Shown here: one piece after another, positions 34,461 to 42,238 of the stretch
Layout: the number at the start of each line of letters is the position of its first letter
Numbering within the stretch: position 1 is the first letter of the stretch
Assembly: GCF_003710915.1 (NCBI RefSeq)
Contig: NZ_RHHR01000008.1
Span: 146,019-210,018 of the forward strand
DNA: 64,000 bases
From: Brevibacillus invocatus
GTDB taxonomy: Bacteria > Bacillota > Bacilli > Brevibacillales > Brevibacillaceae
Direction: 5' to 3'
Notes under the pieces: model-generated
Database searches by the model: none
Told to the model about the DNA's origin: nothing
The model's input: only the letters and a program-made list of their open reading frames with translations
Program-made: the position numbers and the translations under genes

Positions 34461-34652
34461 GGACATCATTGAAGATGAATGTGGTGGGCACCCTCTTAAT
34501 CAGTTGAATAGCCATAAAAATGTATTTTATATACTAAATTTTGCATAAAATTACAAAAATCCAATGCTATTCAAACAGCGTACACCATTCTATACCCCAA
34601 TCGAAGGTATTTTAAACGATGAACTCTCCCAATCCCACAATCCCGAGATGTG

Positions 34653-34700
34653 AAAAAGCATGAAGACCTACTCGCCCTTGCGAATAGGCATCAGCTTTTT
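34653..34700 (-). terminator. Intrinsic terminator of the P1 peptidase gene
   Basis: AAAAAGC and GCTTTTT ends with matching inner blocks (CCTA-TTCGC pairing GCGAG-TAGG) form a long imperfect stem directly after the stop codon at 34699, with T residues at its 3' end on the minus strand. Confidence 0.6.
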
Positions 34701-35913
34701 ATGTAAGATCCCGGTAAGCCGGAAGCCCTTCAGCTCCCTCAGCTGCTTTGATAGCATTCACGACTGCAGCCGCCAATACTTCTGCGGACAAGGTCCCCAC
34801 GAGATTGACGGAAGCGTCTACTCCTCCAGTCGCAACAGCAAAGACCGTATCGCCATCGTTCATGGTATGGACGGGGAAAATCGTTTTCGCTAGGCCGTTA
34901 TGCGCCATTTGGGCTACTTTGTTAGCCTGGGTCTTGTTCAGATTGGCATTGCTTGCGACTACCGCAATCGTCGTATTCGTTCCGCTCGGTACCGGAGGCG
35001 AAGCCTGCTCGATCATCCAGGAAAGCGCATCACGAATTTTTCCAGAATCATCGCGTGCTCCAGCTAAAATCTCACCGGATACAGGGTCCTGTACCTGTCC
35101 CACTGCATTGACTGCAACCACCGCTCCCACCACCAATCCGTTAGGCAGCTGAATCGATGCGGAACCAAGCCCCCCTTTCATCGCTCGCTTTCCACCAGCA
35201 AGCTTTCCGACTGTTGCGCCTGTCCCTGCCCCTGCATTTCCTTGTTTGACCGGATCCTTGCTGGCTATTTTGGCGGCTTCATAGCCCATCTGCTGATCCG
35301 GTCGAATTTTGGCGCTGCCAAAGGACAGGTCAAAAATCACCGCAGCAGGAACGATGGGGACAACTCCCACCCCGACATTGTGACCGATCCCCTGCTCTTC
35401 CAGATAACGCATGACTCCGCTTGCTGAGTCCAAACCATACGCACTGCCGCCAGTCAATACGATGGCATTTACCTTTTCCACCATATTGATGGGATTGAGA
35501 AGATCCGTTTCTCTCGTTCCAGGAGCCGAGCCGCGAACGTCTACTCCACAAGCCGACCCTTTTTCCAGCACCACTACGGTGCAGCCCGTCATGGCGCTCA
35601 AGTCCTGCATCTGCCCAACTTTTACTCCAGGTACATCCACGATGGTACCGCCTGTCTTGAATAGGTCTCCCGACATGGGTGCTGCTGCTGCGACATTCGT
35701 GCCTTGTGCTTCTTCTGCTCTCGCAGCACTGACACCGATTAGACTGGTCGGTACAGCAGCCGCTAAGCCCAGCATGGCCGCTTTTGTTAAAAATTCTCTG
35801 CGTGAATAAGCGCGGGCGTCTGCCCAATCAGCCTGATCATTGCCATGATCGCTATGTGCTGGACTCACGGATATAGACTCTTCGAATGACTCTTTCCCAG
35901 TATCGCCTTTCAT
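34699..35913 (-). CDS. P1 family (DmpA/BapA-type) aminopeptidase with Tat signal
   Basis: A 404-residue Ntn hydrolase. A twin-arginine signal SRREFLTKAAMLGLAAA (about residues 37-53) with an AARAEE cleavage site near 66 predicts folded export by Tat. The self-processing site is GLG-SAS (serine about 251), matching DmpA Gly249-Ser250, where cleavage frees the nucleophile; GGSAYGLDSASG is another conserved block. DmpA-family enzymes release D- and L-amino acids or beta-amino acids from peptide N-termini, which suits this D-peptide region. The ATG at 35913 is favoured over a TTG one codon earlier because AGGTGGG is 6 nt upstream. Single gene with its own terminator. Confidence 0.88.
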   Translation of the reverse strand: MKGDTGKESFEESISVSPAHSDHGNDQADWADARAYSRREFLTKAAMLGLAAAVPTSLIGVSAARAEEAQGTNVAAAAPMSGDLFKTGGTIVDVPGVKVGQMQDLSAMTGCTVVVLEKGSACGVDVRGSAPGTRETDLLNPINMVEKVNAIVLTGGSAYGLDSASGVMRYLEEQGIGHNVGVGVVPIVPAAVIFDLSFGSAKIRPDQQMGYEAAKIASKDPVKQGNAGAGTGATVGKLAGGKRAMKGGLGSASIQLPNGLVVGAVVAVNAVGQVQDPVSGEILAGARDDSGKIRDALSWMIEQASPPVPSGTNTTIAVVASNANLNKTQANKVAQMAHNGLAKTIFPVHTMNDGDTVFAVATGGVDASVNLVGTLSAEVLAAAVVNAIKAAEGAEGLPAYRDLT

Positions 35914-35967
35914 CAACGTCCCACCTTTTCGACAGATTTAACAACATTTTATTATTATTTGAATATT

Positions 35968-35987
35968 TAGTCTATTTAATTCAGTAG
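35968..35987. promoter_or_regulatory. Imperfect palindrome upstream of the P1 peptidase gene
   Basis: GTCTA and TAGAC arms flank a 10-nt AT-rich centre in the 196-nt gap between the P1 peptidase start and the VOC remnant. It is placed where an operator could act, but no regulator is linked to it. Confidence 0.25.
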
Positions 35988-36109
35988 ACAAAATCTTTCA
36001 TAAACTACCGATTATTCGCCTTCTTTCCTTTCAAAACATCTACTTTACAACTATGTTTAATAGGGTTTTTAATAAAGGAAATAATCTACAAAGAGATGAG
36101 GCGGAATAC

Positions 36110-36336
36110 ATGGCCAATAAGCGCATGGATCACGTGGGAATGGTAGTGAAAGATTTTGAGAAAGCGATCGCGTTCTATCAAACGGTGGTCGGGTTTGAAC
36201 TCAAGGGAAAAATCACCCACACCAATGGCTCGGAGCGCAGTTCGTAGACAAAGAAATCGTCACTCTGCCAAATGGCTACCGCTACTTTTTCATTTTTGGC
36301 CCGGAAGGTGAATGGGTCGAATTTTTTCAAAGATAA
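36110..36336 (+). pseudogene. Frameshifted and internally deleted VOC (glyoxalase/bleomycin-resistance) gene
   Basis: An ATG at 36110, with GAGGCGG upstream, opens a normal VOC N-terminus (RMDHVGMVVKDFEKAIAFYQTVVGFELKG) that runs to a stop at 36247. In another frame the sequence continues FVDKEIVTLPNGYRYFFIFGPEGEWVEFFQR with a stop at 36334-36336, the normal VOC C-terminus containing the metal-ligand glutamate. Only about 75 of the usual ~125 residues are represented, so roughly 50 codons were deleted and the frame was lost. The first metal ligand histidine (DHVG) is still present. It is not expected to make a functional enzyme. Confidence 0.8.
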
Positions 36337-36386
36337 GCTAGCGTTCATGATCCTCTGTGACCGCCACATCCATACAAAGATCAGAA

Positions 36387-36412
36387 CCCCCAACTCCATG
36401 AGAAGTTGGGGG
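36387..36412. terminator. Terminator hairpin, decayed copy of the one at 42177
   Basis: Nine-base arms CCCCCAACT / AGTTGGGGG with an 8-nt loop. The flanking bases and the stem wording repeat the terminator at 42177-42209, consistent with the duplication described for the reductase remnant. It would end the first TTT operon. Confidence 0.75.
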
Positions 36413-36545
36413 TATTTCGCACCAGCGCTATTCGTTGTGTACGGCTATTCGCGATTGATCCGTCATACGAGCTTGACGAAGCAGTCTCTTCATTCATCCA
36501 CCTGATGCGATCGTTTACAGCGCAAGTGGGAAATGGGAAACGCTG
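36413..36545 (-). pseudogene. Remnant of an aldo/keto reductase 3' end (duplicate of the 42239 gene)
   Basis: On the minus strand this stretch aligns with the last ~110 nt of the aldo/keto reductase gene at 42239-43192. Bases 36515-36536 equal 42334-42355 (22 identical), 36475-36490 equal 42293-42308 (16 identical), and the terminator-side bases also correspond. Deletions and substitutions have broken the frame; the readable part starts FPTCAV like the intact protein and then diverges. It lies directly behind tctA1 exactly as the intact reductase lies behind tctA2, which shows that the reductase belonged to the duplicated block and then decayed here. Confidence 0.8.
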
Positions 36546-36552
36546 TACATGA

Positions 36553-38073
36553 TTACTCCGTGATCTCTACATCAGAGCCCACAGCATCCTTTACCCGTGA
36601 TTTTGTCCGTCTCATCATCACAATAGAAAGGACGAACAGAACGATGGCTAACAGGAAGATGGTCAATGAAATCGGTCTTGTGAAGAAGATAGCAAAGCTT
36701 CCTTTCGACATCGCCATAGACTGGATAAACGATTTTTCAAACATGGGTCCCAAAACAAAGGCCAAGAGCAATGGAACGACCGGCCAACGATATTTGTTCA
36801 GGAAATAGCCAATGACACCAAAGATGATGGCGATAAAGACATCGAACAAGCTGTTATTGATCGAATAAGCCCCGACAAAGCTGAGAATCAAAATGACAGG
36901 TCCCATGATGCCATAAGGGATTTTGGTCAATTTCGCCCACAGCCCGATCAACGGCAAATTCAAGACCAGCAGCATCACGTTGCCGACGAACATACTGGCA
37001 ATAACTGCCCATACAAATTCACCGTTCTCTTCAAACAAAGTAGGTCCTGGCGTCAGCCCGTTAATCATGAAGCCCGCTAACAGAACGGCTAATGTGGTTG
37101 AGCTTGGAATCCCCAGAGCAAACAAGGGAATAAAACCCGATGAGCTGGTTGCATTATTCGCCGCTTCAGGGGCCGCAACCCCTTTCATTTCACCATGACC
37201 AAATCTTTCAGGGTGTTTTGATACTTTTTTCTCCAGGTCATAGGCCAAAAAGGTTGTAACGGCTGCGGAGCATCCCGGCAAGAGCCCCAGGAAAAAACCG
37301 ACTAAACCTCCACGGAACATCGCTCCGGAATTCTCGCGTATTTCCTTGAACTTGGGATAAATGTTGGTAATTTTGCCAACAGCAATCGATTTCGTGTTCT
37401 CTTCCATTCCTTTGATAACTTCCGAAATGGCGAATAAACCGATCACGACGCTGATGATATCGATGCCTGCTTGTAATGGCTCGATTCCGAAGCTGAAGCG
37501 CACCTGACCACCGGTAAGTCCAACCCCTGTCATGGAGAGCAAATAGCCAAAGAGTCCCATGATCAAGCCTTTGATCAAAGACGCGCCAGCCAAATTGACG
37601 ATGACCGTTAACGCCAGGAACATCAAGGCAAAATATTCGGGCGAACCGAATTTCAATGCCTGATCAGCAAGCAGAGGAGCGAAGAAAACAAGGCCAATGA
37701 CACCCATCGTTCCGGCTACAAAGGAACCGATCGCGGCAATGCCAAGCGCCGGTCCACCCCTGCCTTGTTTGGCTAACGGATACCCATCCAAGGATGTAGG
37801 AACAGCAGATACCTCACCTGGAATATTGAGCAAAATGGCGGTAGTCGACCCCCCGTACATGGAGCCGTAATAGATCCCCGCCAACATGATAATCCCTTCT
37901 GTCGGCCCAAGAACGGTGGTGACCGGCAGCAATATCGCAATGGTGGAAGTCGGTCCAAGACCCGGCAGCATGCCTACTAGCGTGCCAATCAACGCTCCCC
38001 ACAGAGCCATCATGATGTTCATGGGTGATAAGGCAACCGAAAATCCGTCTAGCAGTAAGTTTAAAGTTTCCAT
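36553..38073 (-). CDS. Tripartite tricarboxylate transporter, large membrane subunit TctA (copy 1)
   Basis: A 506-residue membrane protein with about 12 spans. The family's glycine-rich loops GALIGTLVGMLPGLGPTSTIAILLP (about 25-50) and GLLPGCSAAVTTFLAYDLEKK (about 258-278) form the two pseudo-symmetric substrate loops. It imports carboxylates delivered by a TctC protein, driven by an ion gradient. It is last in the operon FAD-oxidoreductase, tctC, tctB, tctA, with tctB 19 nt upstream. A decayed reductase and a terminator follow. The cargo is not known; citrate, tricarballylate and aromatic acids are all precedents in the family. Confidence 0.92.
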   Translation of the reverse strand: METLNLLLDGFSVALSPMNIMMALWGALIGTLVGMLPGLGPTSTIAILLPVTTVLGPTEGIIMLAGIYYGSMYGGSTTAILLNIPGEVSAVPTSLDGYPLAKQGRGGPALGIAAIGSFVAGTMGVIGLVFFAPLLADQALKFGSPEYFALMFLALTVIVNLAGASLIKGLIMGLFGYLLSMTGVGLTGGQVRFSFGIEPLQAGIDIISVVIGLFAISEVIKGMEENTKSIAVGKITNIYPKFKEIRENSGAMFRGGLVGFFLGLLPGCSAAVTTFLAYDLEKKVSKHPERFGHGEMKGVAAPEAANNATSSSGFIPLFALGIPSSTTLAVLLAGFMINGLTPGPTLFEENGEFVWAVIASMFVGNVMLLVLNLPLIGLWAKLTKIPYGIMGPVILILSFVGAYSINNSLFDVFIAIIFGVIGYFLNKYRWPVVPLLLAFVLGPMFEKSFIQSMAMSKGSFAIFFTRPISLTIFLLAIVLFVLSIVMMRRTKSRVKDAVGSDVEITE

Positions 38074-38092
38074 TTACAAGTCACCCCCTGAA

Positions 38093-38536
38093 TCACAAGT
38101 TGAATATCCCAGCAGGGAATGGCATATCGAGCCAGTAGACAAATACTGCGTATACACATACCGTCTGAATCGCAGAGAAGATGACCGATTTACGAAAATT
38201 GTAGGAACCGATAATCCGAAATAACGCGATGGAAATGATAAAAGTTCCGATGGCAAAGCCTAGAAAATAGAGTAGAACACAATAGCCCAATAAAACGCCA
38301 AAAATGCCGATAATTTTCCGCAGCATTTGACGGTCAGGGAATTCAACTTTAAAACTTTGCCCTTTTACAAAGACCGCGAGTAAACCAAGCACGATCAATC
38401 CGATCCCGATCACGCCCGGCATGATGTGATCCCCGACGTAAAAACTCAACCTGGTAGGGTATAATCGAAAAGCTTCGTAGAGGGAAAGCCCACCAAAGAT
38501 GATGCTGATCAAACCTCCGACACGATCGGCCACCAT
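38093..38536 (-). CDS. Tripartite tricarboxylate transporter small membrane subunit TctB (copy 1)
   Basis: A 147-residue protein with four predicted membrane spans, the size and layout of TctB. The ATG at 38536 has GGAAAGGAGC 7 nt upstream; an earlier in-frame ATG lacks this. Sequence is poorly conserved in the family, so identification relies on span pattern (GLIVLGLLAVFV; GVLLGYCVLLYFLGFAIGTFIISIAL) and on its place between tctC and tctA. It is thought to stabilise or gate TctA. Confidence 0.88.
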   Translation of the reverse strand: MVADRVGGLISIIFGGLSLYEAFRLYPTRLSFYVGDHIMPGVIGIGLIVLGLLAVFVKGQSFKVEFPDRQMLRKIIGIFGVLLGYCVLLYFLGFAIGTFIISIALFRIIGSYNFRKSVIFSAIQTVCVYAVFVYWLDMPFPAGIFNL

Positions 38537-38667
38537 AAGCTTGCTCCTTTCCAATCGTTCCGATGCCAGCCAGATTCCTGACAATGATCATATTTGCAAA
38601 GAGGGATAGCGTCTACCCCTCCTTGCAAAATGACAGTGGAACTTGAACTTGTACCTTTACTAGAACA

Positions 38668-39714
38668 CTACTGTTTCTTAGGGATGTTCAAGGTTTCAGG
38701 GCTTACTTTCGCTGCACCTGCATCTTGAAGCAGCCAAGCAGAGATCGACTGCTGTTCGCGCCAGAACTTCTCCGCCTCTTCCCCGCTGATGCCCATCGGG
38801 ATAATTGCCAAATTTTTCAGCAATGCTTGATAATCGGCATCCTTGGAAGCTTCTGCGAATGTTTTTTCCAACGTTTGCTTGACGTAGTCAGGCGCTTCTT
38901 TTTTCACCCACACGCCATAGAACGGTCCCCATGGCATGTACTTCGACATAGCTGGCAATTCATCGGTAATGGCTGGCACGTCTGGAAGCTCTTCTACCTT
39001 TGCATCGTTTACGACAGCCAGGACGCGAACCTTCCCGCCTTTCGCGTTTTCGATTGCCTTCGACAAGCTGACGATCGATACGTCAATATGGTTACCGAGC
39101 AGCGCTGTAACGATTGGGCCTTCACCATCAAAAGGAACCATGTTGAATTCAACGTTCTCACTCTGACTGATCATTGCGGTTACCATGTAGGACAGTCCGC
39201 CCGGTCCAGTCGTCCCCATTTTAATATCGGCAGGATTTGCCTTTACATCATTCATCAGATCGGTCATGGTTTTGTATTTCGAGCTTTCGTTTACAGTAAT
39301 GGCAGCCAACCCGCGGCCCATGATGTGAACGGGATAGAACTCCTCAAAGCTGCGCTCTGAAAGCTGAAGTACACCATATACAGTCGGGTTTTCTGCAGCG
39401 AACAGCAAGGAATGGCCATCTGCTTCTTTGTCAAAAACGTACTTAGTTCCTACAGTGCCTGTCGCACCTGGTTTGTTCGTGATGTTAATCGATTGACCGA
39501 GCTGTTTTTCAGCGACTGTGGCAATCGCTCGCGCCACCAGGTCGGTCCCTCCACCTGCTCCGAAAGGAACGATACCCTCGATCTGTCTCGTCGGATATTG
39601 TGGCTGGCCGCTATCTCCCTGGCCGCTGCTGCATGCCGACACGAGAAGCATGCTCGTCAGCAAGCAAAAGGCTGCTCCCTTTTTCCAAAATGAACGCTTT
39701 TTATGTTTGAACAT
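38668..39714 (-). CDS. Tripartite tricarboxylate transporter substrate-binding lipoprotein TctC (copy 1)
   Basis: A 348-residue receptor. Starting at the ATG at 39714 (AGGGGGAG 7 nt upstream) the signal peptide ends at a lipobox VSAC, cysteine 28. The two TctC signature segments are IEGVIPFGAGGGTDLVARAIA, which lines the carboxylate pocket, and GTTGPGGLSYMVTAMI. It shares the C-terminal WLLQDAGAAKVSPETLNIPKK with the two other TctC proteins in this window (45277, 56669), indicating recent descent from one gene. A 131-nt gap separates it from tctB. Confidence 0.92.
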   Translation of the reverse strand: MFKHKKRSFWKKGAAFCLLTSMLLVSACSSGQGDSGQPQYPTRQIEGIVPFGAGGGTDLVARAIATVAEKQLGQSINITNKPGATGTVGTKYVFDKEADGHSLLFAAENPTVYGVLQLSERSFEEFYPVHIMGRGLAAITVNESSKYKTMTDLMNDVKANPADIKMGTTGPGGLSYMVTAMISQSENVEFNMVPFDGEGPIVTALLGNHIDVSIVSLSKAIENAKGGKVRVLAVVNDAKVEELPDVPAITDELPAMSKYMPWGPFYGVWVKKEAPDYVKQTLEKTFAEASKDADYQALLKNLAIIPMGISGEEAEKFWREQQSISAWLLQDAGAAKVSPETLNIPKKQ

Positions 39715-39738
39715 GAACATTCTCCCCCTAATCAATCC

Positions 39739-41043
39739 CTAAATAATGGCGCCTTGCTCGCGAAGTTGCTTCTTTAATTTGCTTGTATCGATATCTTTCA
39801 GCAGTACCTGATCCTGCATGCTCAGCGCACATGCGACCCCTGCCGCTTGTCCGATCGCCATGCAGATGGCCATGACTCTTGTGGAGGCATTGGCAAAATG
39901 TGTGGTGGAAATCGATCTTCCTGCGACAAGCAGGTTATCGACATTCCCAGGAATCATCGTCCGATATGGAATCTGGTAGTTTTGCTTCAAGTAAGTCTTG
40001 ATGGTCCTGTTCTCGGCAGCATCGTGATATTCGACTGGCCAAGCCCCCCAACAAATCCCGTCCTCAAACGTGGCTCCCTGCATCACGTGTTCCTCTGTCA
40101 GAACAAAGTCAGCTACAATTCTTCTCGACTCTCTGACGCCGATTTGCGTAGCGATTTCACTCAAATGAGAATCCTTGAAGCCAGGGACCTTATCTCGCAA
40201 AAACTTGCTGTACTCCACACTGGATCTTCTACCCTCGATTTCGGCTTCTGTCAGTTGTTTGGCATCGATGGCTGAAAAAGAGATCCAGTTCAAGTTGGCA
40301 ATGACCGAATTGCCTACGGCAGATTCCATATAAACCCCTGAAGTCCGGGTAAACGCATACTCGCTCTTGTCAATGCTTGCTTGCGCCAAATCCTTATATT
40401 GCTGACGGGTGAACGTCCTTGCTTCCGTGAAATCGACATCTCCCATTTTAAAAATGGTCGTCGCTGCTTGTACCTGCCCTGTTTCATTGCCAATTACATA
40501 AGGGGCGTCTACCATCGGTATAACGTCTGCATCTCCCGTACAATCCACAAATTTTTGAGCGAATACGCGGAAGACTCCCTCTTTGTTCGTAATGATAGCA
40601 TATTGGATGTTTCCGCTTTCTTTTTTCACGCCAATGACTTGTGTATGCAGCAGGAGCTGGATCTTCTCATAATGGGCCAACAAGCGGTCAATGGCGACTT
40701 TGAGTAAGTGATGGTCGCACGTATCTGCCCGATGCTGCCCAAAATCAACGCCTTCATTCGCTCCGCCCAGCTTGCCGAGCTCCAGGAACAGCTCGTCTCT
40801 TACCCCGCCGATAATCTTGCTTTCTTTATCAGCCGAATAAGCGCCGCAAATCGTGCTCACTGCGGCGGTAGTAGCCATTCCGCCGAGAAAACCGTATTTT
40901 TCGATGAGAAGCACTTCCGCCCCGCATTTAGCTGCTCCTACAGCTGCCCCAATCCCGGCGAAACCGCCGCCCATCACCAGGATCTCCGTATGCAGATCGC
41001 CGCCGTATTTAAAACCCAACTCCGTTACTGCCGATTCAAACAT
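39739..41043 (-). CDS. FAD-dependent oxidoreductase (FAD_oxidored / PF12831-like)
   Basis: A 434-residue flavoprotein with the N-terminal dinucleotide-binding motif VMGGGFAGIGAAVGAAKCGAEVLLIEK (about residues 24-50), followed by FLGGMATTAAVSTICGAY, typical of PF12831 proteins. The C-terminal GNVDNLLVAGRSISTTHFANASTRVMAICMAIGQAAGVA closes the FAD site. The start at 41043 is supported by GAGGTGG 8 nt upstream; a GTG 12 nt earlier is the alternative. It is first in the operon with tctCBA, 24 nt before tctC, so it probably oxidises or reduces the imported acid, comparable to tricarballylate dehydrogenase TcuA working with its transporter. That analogy is functional, not by sequence. Confidence 0.85.
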   Translation of the reverse strand: MFESAVTELGFKYGGDLHTEILVMGGGFAGIGAAVGAAKCGAEVLLIEKYGFLGGMATTAAVSTICGAYSADKESKIIGGVRDELFLELGKLGGANEGVDFGQHRADTCDHHLLKVAIDRLLAHYEKIQLLLHTQVIGVKKESGNIQYAIITNKEGVFRVFAQKFVDCTGDADVIPMVDAPYVIGNETGQVQAATTIFKMGDVDFTEARTFTRQQYKDLAQASIDKSEYAFTRTSGVYMESAVGNSVIANLNWISFSAIDAKQLTEAEIEGRRSSVEYSKFLRDKVPGFKDSHLSEIATQIGVRESRRIVADFVLTEEHVMQGATFEDGICWGAWPVEYHDAAENRTIKTYLKQNYQIPYRTMIPGNVDNLLVAGRSISTTHFANASTRVMAICMAIGQAAGVACALSMQDQVLLKDIDTSKLKKQLREQGAII

Positions 41044-41135
41044 TGTGTCTGCCACCTCATGTCTATACCTTTAGTAAAATTTCTTCACTCACCACTTACC
41101 TGATGCTTATTTGCCACCTCCTGATTGTCTGCGAA

Positions 41136-41149
41136 AATAAGCGTTTTCA
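41136..41149. promoter_or_regulatory. cre-like / GAAAA-TTTTC palindrome in the divergent control region
   Basis: AATAAGCGTTTTCA matches 12 of 14 positions of the CcpA-site consensus TGWAANCGNTNWCA and is nested in a GAAAA-N6-TTTTC palindrome. It sits in the 231-nt region between the divergent FAD-oxidoreductase operon and the LysR gene. It could be a cre site or a LysR operator. Confidence 0.35.
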
Positions 41150-41274
41150 TTTTCACTATTAATGATCAAAAATTTCATGAATTAAGAACAGTATCGCCCT
41201 ATTATTTATAAAATTCAATCTGTATAATCAAAGTATTAATAAGTAATAACCATAAATAGAAAGCTGGTGTCCTT

Positions 41275-42168
41275 ATGGAATTGCATCAGTTACAGTACGT
41301 CATTGAAATTGCCAGGCACAATCATTTTACACGTGCGGCAGAAGAGATCTGTGTCTCGCAGTCAACACTCTCTCAGCAAGTGACGAAATTAGAGGAAGAA
41401 CTGGGGGTCAAGCTCTTCGATCGGACGACCCGTACGGTCAGGCCCACTCCGGCAGGAGAAGAATTTATCTTTTATGCGAAGCGAATCTTGTCGGATATCG
41501 AAAGAGCCAAAAATCGGATGCAAGAGTACGCGGGTCTTTCAAAAGGGAAAATCAAAATCGGTGCGATCAACTCCATGAGCAATCTGGCCAATATCATCGT
41601 GAACTTTCAAAAGGATTATCCTGGCTTGAACATCATGATTGTGGAGGAAGGAAGCTACAAACTGTTGGAAATGCTGCAAACGCTCCAAATCGATATCGCC
41701 ATCATTACCCCTCCTGTAGAAATGAATCTGCAAACAACAGCTGATATTTACGAGCTGATTGATGATGACCTGGTTCTCGTAACCCCCAAAAATCACCCTT
41801 TGGCCCAAAGAGACAAAATCGACTTGGCCGAAGCAGCCCAGGAGAAGTTTATTTTTCCGAGTCGAACACACAGCGCGTACAATTTAGCCTTGCAAGCTTG
41901 TCGAGACGCCAATTTTGATCCGGATATCGTTTGCGAAAGCAGCAGCCTGTACTCGCGGTTTGACCTGGTCAGCAAAGAGATGGGGGTTTCCCTCGTCTCC
42001 TCCAAAGGAGTGAAATCGAGCGACAACGATAAGGTTTCTACCATCGCATTGACGAAATCGATCAAAAAGCCGACCGTTCTCGCCTTGCTCAAGCATACCT
42101 ACCACCCCCCAGCCGTTATGGCTTTTCGGGATTATATACTGGATTCTGTATCCTTCAAACAAGCCTAG
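41275..42168 (+). CDS. LysR family transcriptional regulator
   Basis: A 297-residue LTTR with the N-terminal winged helix (ARHNHFTRAAEEICVSQSTLSQQVTKLEEELGVKLFDRTTRTV) and a periplasmic-binding-like effector domain from about residue 90. It is transcribed divergently from the FAD-oxidoreductase/TTT operon (41043 to 36553), the usual layout for an LTTR controlling its neighbour. TATAAT at 41223 is a likely -10 element. The effector is probably the transported carboxylate or an intermediate. The ribosome site is weak (AAAGCTGGTG). A 13-bp-arm bidirectional terminator follows. Confidence 0.9.
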   Translation: MELHQLQYVIEIARHNHFTRAAEEICVSQSTLSQQVTKLEEELGVKLFDRTTRTVRPTPAGEEFIFYAKRILSDIERAKNRMQEYAGLSKGKIKIGAINSMSNLANIIVNFQKDYPGLNIMIVEEGSYKLLEMLQTLQIDIAIITPPVEMNLQTTADIYELIDDDLVLVTPKNHPLAQRDKIDLAEAAQEKFIFPSRTHSAYNLALQACRDANFDPDIVCESSSLYSRFDLVSKEMGVSLVSSKGVKSSDNDKVSTIALTKSIKKPTVLALLKHTYHPPAVMAFRDYILDSVSFKQA

Positions 42169-42176
42169 ATCAAACA

Positions 42177-42209
42177 ATACCCCCAACCGGCAGCAAGGTT
42201 GGGGGTATT
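42177..42209. terminator. Bidirectional intrinsic terminator
   Basis: Thirteen-base perfect arms AATACCCCCAACC / GGTTGGGGGTATT with a 7-nt loop separate the convergent LysR gene (ends 42168) and the aldo/keto reductase (ends 42239). A partly decayed copy lies at 36387. Confidence 0.88.
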
Positions 42210-42238
42210 TCACACTAGCGCTATACGTTTTCGTACGG

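Larger units (their letters stand above)
34208..34652 (-). other. Gene-free AT-rich leader region upstream of the 34207 operon
   Basis: No convincing gene is seen. On the minus strand it contains, in order, a 9-base inverted repeat TTGAATAGC/GCTATTCAA (34503-34511 and 34565-34573) spanning a 53-nt AT-rich loop, a small GGTGCCCACC-type palindrome near 34485, an orphan intrinsic terminator (34435-34460), and a weak CodY-like match (34321-34335, 11 of 15). It may be a long regulatory leader with an attenuator, or hold a small untranslated RNA ending at the terminator. Confidence 0.35.

Noticed and set aside
34478..34495. Possible T-box motif (AGGGTG followed by CCACC on the minus strand)
   Set aside because: It does not match the AGGGTGGNACCGCG core, and no specifier stem or paired antiterminator is seen.
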